DNA of 64,000 nt from Verpa conica (taxonomy: Eukaryota > Ascomycota > Pezizomycetes > Pezizales > Morchellaceae): contig JAUFSD010000010.1 of assembly GCA_033030425.1 (NCBI GenBank), positions 1,426,001 to 1,490,000 on the forward strand, in the 5' to 3' direction. The position numbers were made by a program, and so were the translations under genes. Each line of letters starts with the position of its first letter. Positions within the stretch are counted from its first letter, which is position 1. The notes beneath the pieces were generated by a model. That model was given only the letters and a program-made list of their open reading frames with translations. It had not been told where the DNA came from and ran no database searches. This document shows positions 51,415-62,964 of the stretch, one piece after another.

Positions 51415-52660
51415 ATTCTCCGTTTGCCTCCCCACCACCGCCGTACACGCCTGAACATCCCCACGTAATTCTTGATCACGAAAAGATCCCCCAAGAAGGT
51501 GCTCCACCTCCACCTCACCCTGAGATTGACCCAGAAGGCGCTGCTGCTGCTTCAACTACAAGCGCTGTCCGGGGATCTTCGCCAAAACCATTAGGGATGC
51601 GTGCAGACGACAAAGATATCTTTCACCTACCAGCGACAACAGCTCTAACGCTACTCTCAAGGAGTATCGAAATGCTGGTGTCCATGACTGGAGATATCCC
51701 CCCTACTCCACCTCCGAGTGATCCTGTAACGCCTGAAATGGAGGAGGAACTTCACCCCACAGCCGTTGACAGGGACCCTTCAACAGGATTCTGCTTCGGC
51801 AAGGCTATGCCCCAGGACTTGGACGGTGTTCTTATCAAACATAAACAAGAAAGAGACGAGGATAGCGATGATGATTTTTTGAGTAATGGGGGGGAGATCA
51901 AGATCATCGGGGCTGGAGCGAAGGGTATCCATCAGAATGCTTCCATTACACGGAAATTTTGGAGTAAAGCTGCGCCCTCAATTCCGATTGAAGACTATCT
52001 CTTCCGGTTTGTACTTCTATTCTTTGATGTTTTTTTTTTTTTTTTCAGATTGGAGAGGAAGTAAAATAATTATTTTATTTTTTATTCATCCGATTACTTC
52101 AATGTTTTACTTGAATATTAACTAACTTACTTTTTCAGGATACATCGGTTCTGTCCATTATCAACAGCCGTCTATCTAGCCGCCTCGGTATACCTTCACC
52201 GCCTTGCAGTAACAGAGCGAGTCATTCCCTTAACCCGATTAAACGTCCATCGGTTACTCCTCGCCGCCTTGCGAGTCGCAAGTAAAGGATTGGAGGATCT
52301 TAGCTATCCACACAAAAGATTTGCAAAGGTCGGGGGGTTGAGCGAGTACGAGCTGAGTAGGCTCGAAGTCAGTAAGTGATCACCTGCGCAGTCACCTGGC
52401 CTTCTCCTCCCTAAATTGGCGCCTTGCGCAAAAAATTGGGGGTGTCTCGGATATTATTTACTAATTCATTTCCGCAAATAGGCTTCTGTTTCTTAATGAA
52501 TTTCGATTTGAAGGTCGACAAGGCTGCGATGGAGAAACAGGTGGCAAGCCTGAGGGAGACAGTGAACCGACAAGTCACCATGGGTACTTCAGCATTGGTG
52601 CTTCCGCCTAGCCCGAAAGAAAAGGAGGCGACAGCCAAACCGAACATGTTGGATGTATAG
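51411..52660 (+). CDS. PREG/Pho80-type cyclin
   Basis: Regulatory partner of a Pho85-type cyclin-dependent kinase; members repress phosphate-starvation genes or act in cell-cycle or glycogen control. Exons 51411-52006, 52139-52371 and 52482-52660 (introns of 132 and 110 bp); about 335 aa. Residues 1-180 are Pro/Ser-rich, with PPPPYTPEHP and a TPPPSDPVTPE stretch offering SP/TP sites. The cyclin box (about 190-290) starts at IPIEDYLFRIHRFCPLST and continues VYLHRLAVTERVIPLT, RLLLAALRVASKGLEDLSYP and FAKVGGLSEYELSRLEVSFC, the Pho80/PREG signature. The ATG at 51411 is the first in frame although the frame is open upstream to 51285. The C-terminus is a short Lys/Pro-rich tail. An upstream ORF overlaps the start. 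Confidence 0.9.
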
Positions 52661-55600
52661 CCCGCCACTATTTTCTCCTTATCTTTATTGCATTGTAGTT
52701 GTACGCCTGTATTTTCTTGCGCCTATTTTTTTTTAGTCTTTTCTTTTTTTCTTTTGTCTATGGGGGTTTTTAGGATGTTATTACGGGGCAAGTCATGGTC
52801 TGGAGCTATTCTTTTTTTTTTCTCTTTAATTTTCTTTTCTTTTTCTGAGGCATGCGATCTTATTTTTTCTATTTCGATACATATACCCGGCGACTCCCTA
52901 CGTGGTTTACGTTGATTCGCATTTTTGGGAGGGGAAAAGAAATTTATTCTCGTTACTTCATCCATTTTTTGCTCTCTACTGTTTTTTTTTATTAGGGGAT
53001 CTCGGTTGATGAGATGTGGTGGCGGGCCGATGGTCATTATCTGAATTCTTTGTCCCAACCTTTTTTCTTCTCCCCCTCCTGCGTGTTCCTTTTTTCCTTT
53101 GTTTTTTTTTCTTTTCTTTTCCTCTCCTAACAAATAGGCGATGGTTTTTTCTCCACCTCCTTTTTTTTTTTTCCTTCTCAACACGTGAACGCCTCGTGCT
53201 ATCCACTTATTAATTTTTTTGTTATTGTGGAGATGGAACAAATAATTCTGTTTTTTTTTTTTTTTTTAAAGAGAGAACTAGCTAGCGGTTACTTTGAAAA
53301 AAAAGAAAGAAAAAAAACAGATTAAAGGGGAAAGAAAAAAAAAGAAGAAAAAAAAGTGGATAAACCTTACATCCCTTTTTTTTTTTATCATTTATTTATT
53401 TATTTAAAATACTTTTTTTTTCTCGCATATTTTTGGGGAAGCACAAAAAAGTTTTTTTTTTATCGTTTCGTTTCATGTTTTTTTATTTATTTAAATTTTT
53501 TGATACCCTCGGCCCGTTCCATTTTCGTTACTTTAACCCGTTCGCCTACGTCGATCATGACGATGATGTTGTGTATGGATGATGAAGGGGGGGGGGAGGG
53601 GGCGAAAAAAAAAAGCCGTTTGATTTTTTGATTTTTTGATTTTTCCTTTTGCTTTCTGGAAACGGCGAAGACGTGAGGTGAGGGGGGGGGGATGGAAAAA
53701 GCAAGGGGAAAAAAAATAAAATAAATAAATAAAAGCACAATAACCTTCTTTTCCTTTTTACACTTTAAATACGACGTGTGTGCGACTCATAATATCCTCT
53801 TGACTCAAAACGTACGTGAATAAAGCAAAATCAGTCACGTCAGTTTAGCGCGTACTCGCGGTAGGGTCGGTACGTAGCGGGGGTTGTCGGGGTTGTGCGG
53901 GGTTTTTACTATTGTGAGGAGCAAGAAGTCGAAACAAGGGGAGAGGGAGGGGGGAAACGATATTGTGACGAGGTTATTGAGCAATGATGATGATGATGGT
54001 ACATTGATGATTCCCTTTTTTATTTTTTTTTGACGCCCTCGTGGGACAAGGGTTTGGGGATTTGCTCCTTTCACACACTCATTGGGAAAAATCTCCATCC
54101 CTCGTTTTTACTTGTTCGCCAAAAGCGTCCACTTGAATCCTGTTTTCTCGAAGAGGGCACCCCTCCATCATAACGAATTGGGAATTGATATGTTGGTGAT
54201 CTACCTCGCCGCCCTCCACCTCGTAAATTCCCAGGGGAGAGGAGCTAAGGTGGACTAAAAACGTAATTTCGCGGAAAACGTAACTCTTAAGAATATATAC
54301 CGCACTCTTTTTACTTTTACGACTTCTGAAAAAAAACCACGCAGTGGGATTTACAACAGAACGGCAGATTTTGGAAAGGGCTGGGGGGGAAACGCCGCAA
54401 CGTCCATGGGTGTTAATGTTCAGGGCAAGTATATTGGATGCCCGGGCTGCCGGTGGTTGGTACTTTGACTATCAGGCATGGGTACTTTGTGGTACTTACA
54501 CTACAGCCTGCAGTATGTACCGAAGCTGCGATGAGAGGAGATGAGGACATCAGATGTTTTTGGATCGTTTATTGTTTATTTGCCTTCTTTTTAATTTTTC
54601 CGCAAGAGGGTGTGGTGGGAGGACATACATGTGGCTGTATCGAACGCGTGGTGTGGCAGAAGAGGGGAAGGGAGGGGCAAGGGGAGGGGCAAGGGGGGGG
54701 GGCTAGACAAGAGTCAAGGAAAGTGTTTTTCCAGATTGTTTATCGGTGATGAACGGAGAGTACATATCTGGCAAGATCTGGGGTTTGCTGTGTGATCGTT
54801 GGGTGATATACAGGGGGAGATACTGTTTTAATTGGGAGAGAAAATGCGGTTTTTGTGAGTCCCACAGTGTTTTGCACTTTTTGGTGGAGCTTGAGACACT
54901 GCCCCTCTATAGATATGTAGATGCAAGTAGAGAATCGTTTTGTAATTCGAAAATGACGATTATCGGTCTTCTGCTACCCCGGATTGAAATAGCAAAAAGG
55001 GCAAAAAGGGCAAAAGGACGGGTAAATTGGTATCGGGTAGGTTTCATGGGGATGAAGCGAGGCGATGAGTGGAGCGGGAAAAGGCAAGAGAGGAACGCTG
55101 TTGTACTTATCATGTACTGATTGCCAGAAGATCAGCCATAGGGCACAAGCATCTGTGGAGGGGGGTAAGCTGTGGATATGCCATTTTCAGTGCGTATGGC
55201 TATCGTGAAGTCGTATTGGACTGATGCTGAGATAATGGCAACTCTCGCGTGTGATTGGCACATGGATTGCTCCAATTGCTGTTGGCCAAGTTCACTCGCC
55301 TCTCTCGAGCCTCAATAATGCACGGACCATGTGAGGGGGAGGGGGAAGAGGGGAGGTGAGGGAGGTGGAGGGAGGTGAGGTCTGGAGTGTCTATGTAGGT
55401 ACAGCGACTCCGAGACGTGGAGATAAAGTTTTGACATCGTTTACCTGCCAGGCCAGGTGGCAAGGCTTTTTCCCGGACCGGCAAGGAGCCAGGTTCTTGG
55501 ACCAAGCCTTTACCCCCCCAATTAATCCTCCTATCCCACGTCCCTAATCTCAGCCCTTACCCCATTCCTATCTCGGGGTGCGTCCTGTGTGGTGCGCGGG

Positions 55601-56260
55601 CGTTCCAGACGGATCAACTCTCCGGAGTTCTCGGGTTATGTTGCAGCTCGCACTCTCCTGTGCAGTGCCCAAGCTTACTGGTTGTATGTGAGAGTTGTTT
55701 TTCTCTCACTCACACAGACAGCTCGCATAATGGGGAAATCTATCGATCGCTCGATGAAAGATCGATCGATATGTCCCCTGTAACGGTATCGTATAGGCGC
55801 TAAACCCGTGTTTCCTGGACCTGCTCTGGGCCACAATACTAATCGTGTCCTCTCATTCGGTCAGGGGCGAAGCGAGGCGGCAGTTGTTTCACGCAGAGGT
55901 TCGGAATGGAATATTCGTTGATATGGCTGGCATTGGGATGTCAGAACCGTGAGGCTCAACGGGTAGCGTGCCAAGACGAAATAAGCTTTCCAGGGGAACC
56001 CTAGCCCTGCCTCCGAGGAGCAAGGAGTCTTACCAGGCTATGCTGACGTCAACCATTCTGGGGCTTGCCGAGCCATTGAGTTGGAGTTGAGCGAAAGATG
56101 CTAGACAGGAGCACCGGAGTCCCTTTCGGCCTAGGGGTTTATCTCTCTCGGGCGGCATTGGGTGCTGTAGTTCTTTCGTCATTATCACATGCTAATAAAC
56201 ATACCATGATATGTAGGGCGGGTGCATTTCCTCGTCTTGGGGCACCCCCCCCCCCATATA
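52661..56260. other. Intergenic 3.6 kb with long homopolymer tracts
   Basis: From about 52.7 to 53.7 kb the plus strand carries many T runs of 8-17 bases and a block of A runs (53298-53354), with G runs near 53587-53600 and 53682. This makes long frames of Lys or Phe/Leu composition on both strands that are not genes. Further on: G-run near 54697, a GA-rich tract at 55334-55382 and a C-run at about 56245-56255 just before the next start codon. No domain-bearing frame found. Confidence 0.65.
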
Positions 56261-57034
56261 ATGGCTTCACAGATATGGTTGGGCGTCATCGCTTCTCGCA
56301 ACTCGCTATTTGTTGAGCTCACGGGTACAGTCCTCATACAGCTGTTTTGCTTTTGGCTCCCAGGCCTCTTTTATCTCTCCTTAGACAGAGCATTTCCCGC
56401 TTTCTCAACTGCACATAAAATACGGCCCACTCAACCCCCGCCAACGACCACTGAGACACGGCATTGCATACTCGTGGTGCTGCGAAACCAAGTAATTGGC
56501 CTATTTTTCCAAGCCGTTCTCATCACCATCTTTCCATCATCACAACTACCAATACCCCAGCACCTTCCCACTCCTCGGAAATTCTTCAAAGACATCTTCT
56601 TCTCGGTCATACTCTGTGAATTAATATTCTTCTATGTGCACCGGCTTCTCCATACGCGCAAGATCTACTCGCGAGTTCACCATATACACCATGCATTCAC
56701 TGCCCCGATAGCACTATCAGCGCAGTACGCACACCCTCTTGAGTTCGTTCTATCGAACTTGCTACCACTACATTTGCCCCGGGTGTTGGTAATAAGGGAT
56801 TGCCACGTTTTTAGTTTCTGGGTCTTTAGCGCGATGGTCGCGCTCGAGAGTTGCTCTGTGCATTCGGGATATGCAGTGTGGAGCATGGAGGGGCTGGCAA
56901 GGAGACACGACTGGCACCATCAAAGGGTTATCGTTAATTTTGGAACCTTTTGGGTATTGGATTGGGCCCACGGTACCGATGGAGGGGTAGGGAGGAATAG
57001 GAAGGGGGGGAAAGGAGGTGGGGCGGTGGAATAA
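56261..57034 (+). CDS. Fatty acid hydroxylase / sterol desaturase family protein
   Basis: Membrane-bound di-iron oxygenase of the ER, expected to hydroxylate or desaturate a lipid or sterol. Single exon of 257 aa. The three histidine boxes are present: HRLLH (127-131), HHIHH (140-144) and HDWHH (216-220). Between them is the family's SAQYAHPLEFVLSNLLPL. Hydrophobic spans occur near 20-45, 72-95 and 105-125. The protein resembles the FAXDC2-like, ERG25-related group more than the C-5 sterol desaturases, but the substrate is not predictable. The C-terminus after LDWAHGTDGG is short and Gly/Lys-rich, and may be a degenerate tail. The ATG at 56261 follows a run of 12 cytosines; an in-frame upstream Met exists at 56222, but the run makes it an unlikely start. 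No intron is needed. Confidence 0.85.
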   Translation: MASQIWLGVIASRNSLFVELTGTVLIQLFCFWLPGLFYLSLDRAFPAFSTAHKIRPTQPPPTTTETRHCILVVLRNQVIGLFFQAVLITIFPSSQLPIPQHLPTPRKFFKDIFFSVILCELIFFYVHRLLHTRKIYSRVHHIHHAFTAPIALSAQYAHPLEFVLSNLLPLHLPRVLVIRDCHVFSFWVFSAMVALESCSVHSGYAVWSMEGLARRHDWHHQRVIVNFGTFWVLDWAHGTDGGVGRNRKGGKGGGAVE

Positions 57035-59607
57035 TTAGAAAGTAATTTCTAATGCAAGGAGATGAATGATAGGTAGCTAATCCACGGTAAAAAGTTCCCC
57101 TGGGGTTAGGGTTTCTTTTTAGATTGCGTGATATATTCATTAAATACATGTGCATAGGGGTTTAATTACTTTAGAAATTTAATTATGAGAGGGATTTGCG
57201 GTTGAGTGGTGTAATTTGGCGTTTTTCATTTAATTGACTCATCTAAGTACTAGTATCTGGTCGGAAGTTTAAACCAGCAGAGCTCGACCACTAGGGCTTC
57301 GAGTCTCTGAGATTACATGTACTTTTACATGTATGTCGCGACCTGCTTATCTGCCTTGACAAACCAATGCATGTTGTCTCTGATAACGGACGGACCAGGC
57401 CAGGGTGTTATCTCTCATACCTGAACTCACCACGCTGCTGCTGCTGCTGCTGATGTTGCATGCATGTATCTCTCCCGAGTGATACATTATGCCGCTAGTC
57501 AATAGGGCTGCGTCTTCTCGGAGTCGGCGAAATCGGAGCCAGAAACTATGCTGACTAAGCTATGAGGCTAAAATATAGTCACGTGATACTGCGCTGCTCT
57601 ATAATATGTAGCCCTTTAATAAGTGGTTGTTTTCAAAACTACATGCAGTAGTAGTCATAGGTACTCTATAGTTACTATTTTTATAGCGGTAATGAGGTTT
57701 AGATGCGTTGTGATTAGGACTTGGAACTTCTTTTGCATATATTGTGCTATGTGCCTCTTGTGTAAAAGCGCTATGCGCATAGGGTTTCTTGGACTGTTTG
57801 AATTTGTTTTAATGGTGGTATAGGTTTATTAGAGTGGGTATTATCTTTTGGGAAGTATTAAGGTGTTTTGGCTGGCGGGTTTGGGTAGTTAAACCCTCTC
57901 GTAGGTATATACTGCGCTTAATATAGGAATGGTATTTAATGTCGACCACTAACTCCTTAGAGAACCCAGTGCCCTTCTCCTATACTTTTAAGGTTTCTAT
58001 TGGTATCTCTCGGCTTCCTCAAATATTTCATTAGCCTACCCTCGAACATACCGGCTGAAAAAGATTAACCTGGGGATTCCACTACTCACTGTAAATCAGT
58101 AATTCACAAGATTTCTGAGAATAACCGCTGGCTTTATTCAGGGCTAGGCGTTTTAAGTCATGAGCTTGTTCGGTTTGTAGGAATTAAGTATTTTTCTTCT
58201 ACCGTCCCAGCAAGCGAGGCGAATACAACACCACTCGATGCATTGCTCGGTGATTAGTTACTTTTGTTTGGGTAGGGCTTAGTACATGAGAAGCAATTAC
58301 CCAAGGCAAGGTCATCTGCTGCTCTTCCAAGGCTAGGTTTCACGAATATTCGGGGGGGGGGAGGATCTTCGGGTAGTGGTGCATGTATGACTAGTATCTG
58401 GATACTAACATGTATCAGAGAGGGAGGTTAACCCGTTCCTGTAACTGTATTAGTTACAGTAGGTGGTTTATTATTAGGATTAGGACTCAGAACCCTAATT
58501 ACCGCCTACTAGGAGTAATAACGGTGCGTGGTCTGGGTGTCATGCGATAATGCTAAGGTTAGCTACACAATAGTTAGGCTAGGCAATCTTGCTGAACGCG
58601 TATGTGGTCCAAGGCGGTGGCTGGGGCTGGTTGGCTAAGTTAATCCTGTGCCGTTGCGTAGGCGCAGGTAGTGGCACATTGTTGGAGGCAGTATTATGGT
58701 GCCACATGGCTATAGTGGAACATTGATGTAAGCATACGAGCTGGTGATTCCATTTTTCTCACTCACTGCCTTGATACAAGTACTACCTTGGTTGTAGGCG
58801 TACATACATGTATGATAGAGTAGATTTTCTTGGGCATATCATGCTTATATCGAGGTTCTTACTGTATATGTATGTTTGCGGAAGTGAGTGTGCATGTGTG
58901 GTTGATGTTGAGAAGGTGCTCATGTGCCAAGCCAGGCCAATAAAAGATTATCCTCTCCCTGGTTATTCGCTTGCTGACACTTCTCGCTAGTCGATACTGC
59001 AGTATAAGGTTGGGGTATGGAGTAGGTGGGGAAATCTGGAGAATAGTGGAAGTGGTTTTATTCTTTATTCTTTATTCTTTATTTTTTACTTAATTGAAAG
59101 TGTATACTTGGCCAATTGATATCTCCCCCGTAGGTAGCCAAAGAGATTTAGATAGACCCCATTGAGCTATAGAGACGCCTTATATACCCACGTAGCTACC
59201 AAACGTCTTTTCCAACCACTCCCACGTTAAGCCGGGTCCTCGCAGGAGTAAGAAAACTACGCCCAACCAGAAATAAAAAAATCAGAACAGAGTCCATTGT
59301 GAAGAAACGTAACGTAGACATCTATCTAGATGAGTTTATAGATCCAATTTACCCAAAATCCTTATCTAGAACTTTCTCTTGGAGATCAACAGGGGCCCAC
59401 GCGCCCCGGGCAGCTTTCTAGCCCCTTTCTTGGCGGCCAGCAGCCAGCAGCCAACGCCAGCAACCAACATTGAAGCTTGCCCCCCCTCGAGCCTCCCAGG
59501 TTAATTCTACATCGTATCAACCCTTTAGTACGTTCCCACGACAGTAGCACGAGCTCTATCTTGACCTCCTTCGTTTACTGCTATATTTGCCCCTCCTTAC
59601 CCCCACA
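57035..59607. other. Intergenic 2.6 kb
   Basis: No supported gene. A CTG run lies near 57429-57449, a G-run near 58350 and a TTTATTC repeat at about 59060-59088. AT-rich and stop-rich. The last 250 bases should include the promoter and leader of the Kre9/Knh1-like gene. Confidence 0.6.
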
Positions 59608-60527
59608 ATGCGTACCTCGGCCTCTCTCGCCTCCCTTGCGTTCGCGCTCTTCTCAACCCTGGTATCAGCAGACGTGGAGTTTACGAGCCCAACCCGTAGC
59701 ACGACATGGAAAGCCGGTACGACTGTAACTGTCGAGTGGAAAGATTCTGGGAGTGGGCCAAGCCTGTCTGACTTTAACACTTTTACAATGTGGCTTTGTG
59801 TCGGGAGCAATGCAAATCCTGTATGTATCTTCCTACCCGCGAGCAGGAGAGGACAAGAAGACCGAATTGAGTGTGTGCATGTGTGTGCGGGAGCTAACAG
59901 CACAATAGTTCTGTGATAACACTATTGGAGTCGTCGACTCAATTTTCGCATCGGGGACTGTTTCGGCCAAACTAACTATTGACCCCACGTATGGTGCCAA
60001 TGTCGATAACGTTTATTTCATCAAAATGAGATCCGTTGCTAAAGCTGGGGGTGTGACCGAAAACTATACTCCCCGCTTCACCATGTCTGGCATGACAGGA
60101 ACCTTTACGGCCGCGCAGCTTGCTGCTCAAAAGGTGGGAGACAAGGATCCGCCTGCGTCTACTGATACCGTGGTCGATGCTTCCGCTGCGGTAGATTCGG
60201 TTAGCGACCTTATTAATGTCCCATATACGATGCAAACGGGGGCAACAAGGTATGCACCGATGCAGACGCAGCCCGGTAAGAGTATTACGGCGAGCCCAAA
60301 GATGCAGTACCCGACGAGTGCATATACCATTTATAAAGCGGCAGGGCCGGCACCGAATGTACAGACTACTATTACGCAAGCGTGGGATTATACCGTGGAC
60401 AGCCAGGTCAATATGGTAGGTGCTATAGTTTCTCGGTTGTTGAGATGGCGATGCTAATATTGCTTAGGCTACACCGGCGCCCCAGCCAGATGATATGCAG
60501 AAGTTCCTCAATAGGTGGAAGGATTAG
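59608..60527 (+). CDS. Kre9/Knh1-like cell wall beta-1,6-glucan assembly protein
   Basis: Secreted, O-mannosylated protein family needed for beta-1,6-glucan in yeast cell walls. Exons 59608-59820, 59909-60415 and 60468-60527 (introns of 88 and 52 bp); about 259 aa. A signal peptide is clear (MRTSASLASLAFALFSTLVSA, cleavage after residue 21). The mature start DVEFTSPTRSTTWKAGTTVT opens the Kre9/Knh1 N-terminal Ig-like domain, with WKDSG and the conserved Cys pair (LCVG, FCDNTIG joined across intron 1). The middle repeats FTAAQLAAQKVG; the C-terminal Knh1 domain includes VPYTMQTGATRYAPMQTQPG, and the last exon adds PQPDDMQKFLNRWKD. There is no GPI signal. The 5' splice site at 60416 is GTAGGT. 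Unrelated to its neighbours. Confidence 0.9.
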
Positions 60528-61088
60528 ATATGATTTTTACGGCCGTGTTTCGAGTTTGTGGATTAGAATTGGGATTTGTAACGTATCCAGCATTAAGAGA
60601 GGGTGTTATTCTTTCGGCATTCGACATAAATGCCCCAGCAGCAATGAAGGGTTCGGTTTTTTTCGGGAGGAGGGAGCACATATTATCTCTTGTATTTCTT
60701 CCGCGTTTTTATTTCATATGTTGGCGTAATAATGATCTTTTATACCAATCAAATATTTCAAAAATCTATAATTAATATACCTACCAGGGCTGTGTTTGAC
60801 AAGAGAGTGAGACATGTCACCTCCCATCTCAACGCTTTGGTGAGAGTCTGTGACGTTGAAATTGTCAGGGTACCTACCTTATTCAGGGCCAGGTCTACAT
60901 GCAAGGTGCAAGGGATTCTCAGTCTTTAGAATTGGACGTGTTGTTGCAGTTCCCATTACAATACATATGTAGGTGAGCCAGGTGACATTTGTTTTCTGGG
61001 AAACTGCACAATAGCCAGCCCCACTCAGGCAAACAAGCATCACCGATTATTACTGATTTCAGAAACTCGCCGGGGAGAGTCTTCACTA
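60528..61088. other. Intergenic, Knh1-like to PEPP gene
   Basis: No gene. Carries the 3' end of the Knh1-like gene and the promoter of the PEPP gene. Open frames at 60382-60929 are intron and 3' read-through. Confidence 0.55.
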
Positions 61089-62964
61089 ATGTTTGCGCGG
61101 GTATCAACGGCCTTCCGCGTACGCCGGCACCCCACCATCGCTCTCACGTGTACGCGGCCTTCCCCGCAGCTGCCATCATCGATTCGGGCACTCTCCTCCA
61201 CATCCGTCAACAACAAAAAATTAAACGCAGCAATAGCATTCAAGTCGTTCCACTTCCGGCGAAAGAGAAATATATTCAAACTCATGAAGATGAATCTGGA
61301 TCCAGCCACTGAGGCCATCCTCACGGGTAAGTATCCGGCAAAGAAGCATGCCGAGAACGTTGCGAAGTTTATTAAGGAGAAGCACCCGGAGATTACGGAT
61401 GGGTTAATTTATCTTGAGAGTGCGAAGGAGAAGTTGTTGGAGGATTGTGATAGTGAAGGTTTGTACTCTTTTTTTCCTGATGCAGAATCTCGCGATGAAG
61501 TATCTACTTGGGATGAGATGGGATGAGATGAGATGAGATGAGATGAATTTGGACAACCCCCTCCCCCTTACGGATAACTAACATCCACCTTCAATATAGC
61601 ACCTTTTCGCCAGCGCCGTTATTTCTATTATCTCTCTGGCTGCAATCTACCCGACTCCTACCTCACCTATTCAATCTCTACTTGCACCCTAACCCTCTAC
61701 ATCCCACCCATCTCCCCCTCATCCGTTCTCTGGTCCGGGCTCCCCCTCTCTATCGAGGAAGCAAAGGAACTCTACGACGTCGATGCCGTCCGCCACACAA
61801 CCCCAGACCTGCACAACGACCTTTGCGAATTCGCAGCCAGTGCCTCCTCCAGCAAACCCATCTTCGCAATCGCCAAACAGATATCCGAAGATACCCCACA
61901 AGATGTTCAAAGCAGCCTTCACACAAACGTGTTGAAAACAGCGATTGAGGAATGCCGCGCGATCAAGGACTCGTACGAAGTAGCACTGATCCGAAAAGCA
62001 AACGCAATCACAGCATCAGCGCACCACCGCGCCATGAACATTGTAAAACACGCAGTGAACGAGAGGGAGCTAGAAGCTGTATTCACAGAGAGATGTATTG
62101 CGGGTGGTGCGCCAACCCAGGCGTACCATGGGATCTACGGTTCCGGCCGCTCTGCTGCAACCCTTCATTATGTCAAGAATAATGCTAGCCTTGCGGGTAA
62201 ACTTAACTTGCTCTTGGACGCCGGTGCAGAGTATGATAATTATGCTTCTGATGTGACTAGGACTTATCCTATCAATGGTGAGTTCTCGCCGGAGTCGCTG
62301 GAGGTTTATAATCTTGTCTTGGCTATGCAGAAGGCTACGATTGGGGCTTCGAAGGCGGGTGCGAGCTGGGATGATATACACACGCTTGCGCATAAGATTG
62401 CGGTTGAGGGACTGCTGAAGATGGGTATTCTGAAGGGAGGTAGTGTGGATGAGATATTGAAGAATAGGACGAGTTGTGCTTTTTTTCCGCATGGGTTGGG
62501 TCATTTGTTGGGGATGGATACCCATGATAGTGGTGGTCATCCAAACTATAAAGATGAGGATAAAATGTTTTGTTATTTGAGGAAGAGGGGGACGTTGAGG
62601 ACTGGAGAGGTTATTACTGTTGAACCTGGGGTAAGTGGTATTAGAGTGGTTGTGAGAGTGATGTAATGCTGACAGAAGGGTAGATTTATTTCTGCGAGTT
62701 CATCATTAAGCCGTATCTTGAGGACCCGAAACACTCGAAATATATTGATCAAGATGTCCTGGATAAGTATTGGGATGTTGGTGGCGTTCGTATCGAAGGT
62801 TTGTCTCCACCGTTTCATGGAAATACTTTCCTACTTTCCCTATTGAGAGCATATATTGACTTTCTGCCGTAGATAACATCCTTATCACTGAAACTGGCCA
62901 TGAGAACTTAACTACAACCTTTAAGGAAATTGAAGATATGTATAAACTCATCAACGATAAATAG
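61089..62964 (+). CDS. Xaa-Pro aminopeptidase, PEPP type (M24)
   Basis: Metallopeptidase that releases an N-terminal residue preceding proline. Exons 61089-61458, 61600-62630, 62684-62798 and 62873-62964 (introns of 141, 53 and 74 bp); 535 aa from this ATG. Metal ligands are in the normal order: [20 protein letters not shown] (two Asp), [17 protein letters not shown] (His), TVEPG (Glu) and ITETGHEN (Glu). NPxY-like substrate motifs [12 protein letters not shown] and HPNYKDEDK are present. The family usually starts near MxxVLAGKYPAKxH, which matches the in-frame ATGs at 61284 or 61290 and would give about 470 aa. The 65-residue extension is Arg/Ser-rich with few acids and reads as a mitochondrial presequence. 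Both starts may be used. A GATGA microsatellite lies in intron 1 (about 61510-61545). Confidence 0.9.

Noticed and set aside
52723..53241. 172-codon Lys/Arg/Glu-rich minus-strand frame
   Set aside because: It is a translation of homopolymer T tracts; the composition is an artefact.
61682..61948. 88-codon Pro/Arg-rich plus-strand frame
   Set aside because: It is an alternative-frame shadow of the second exon of the PEPP gene.
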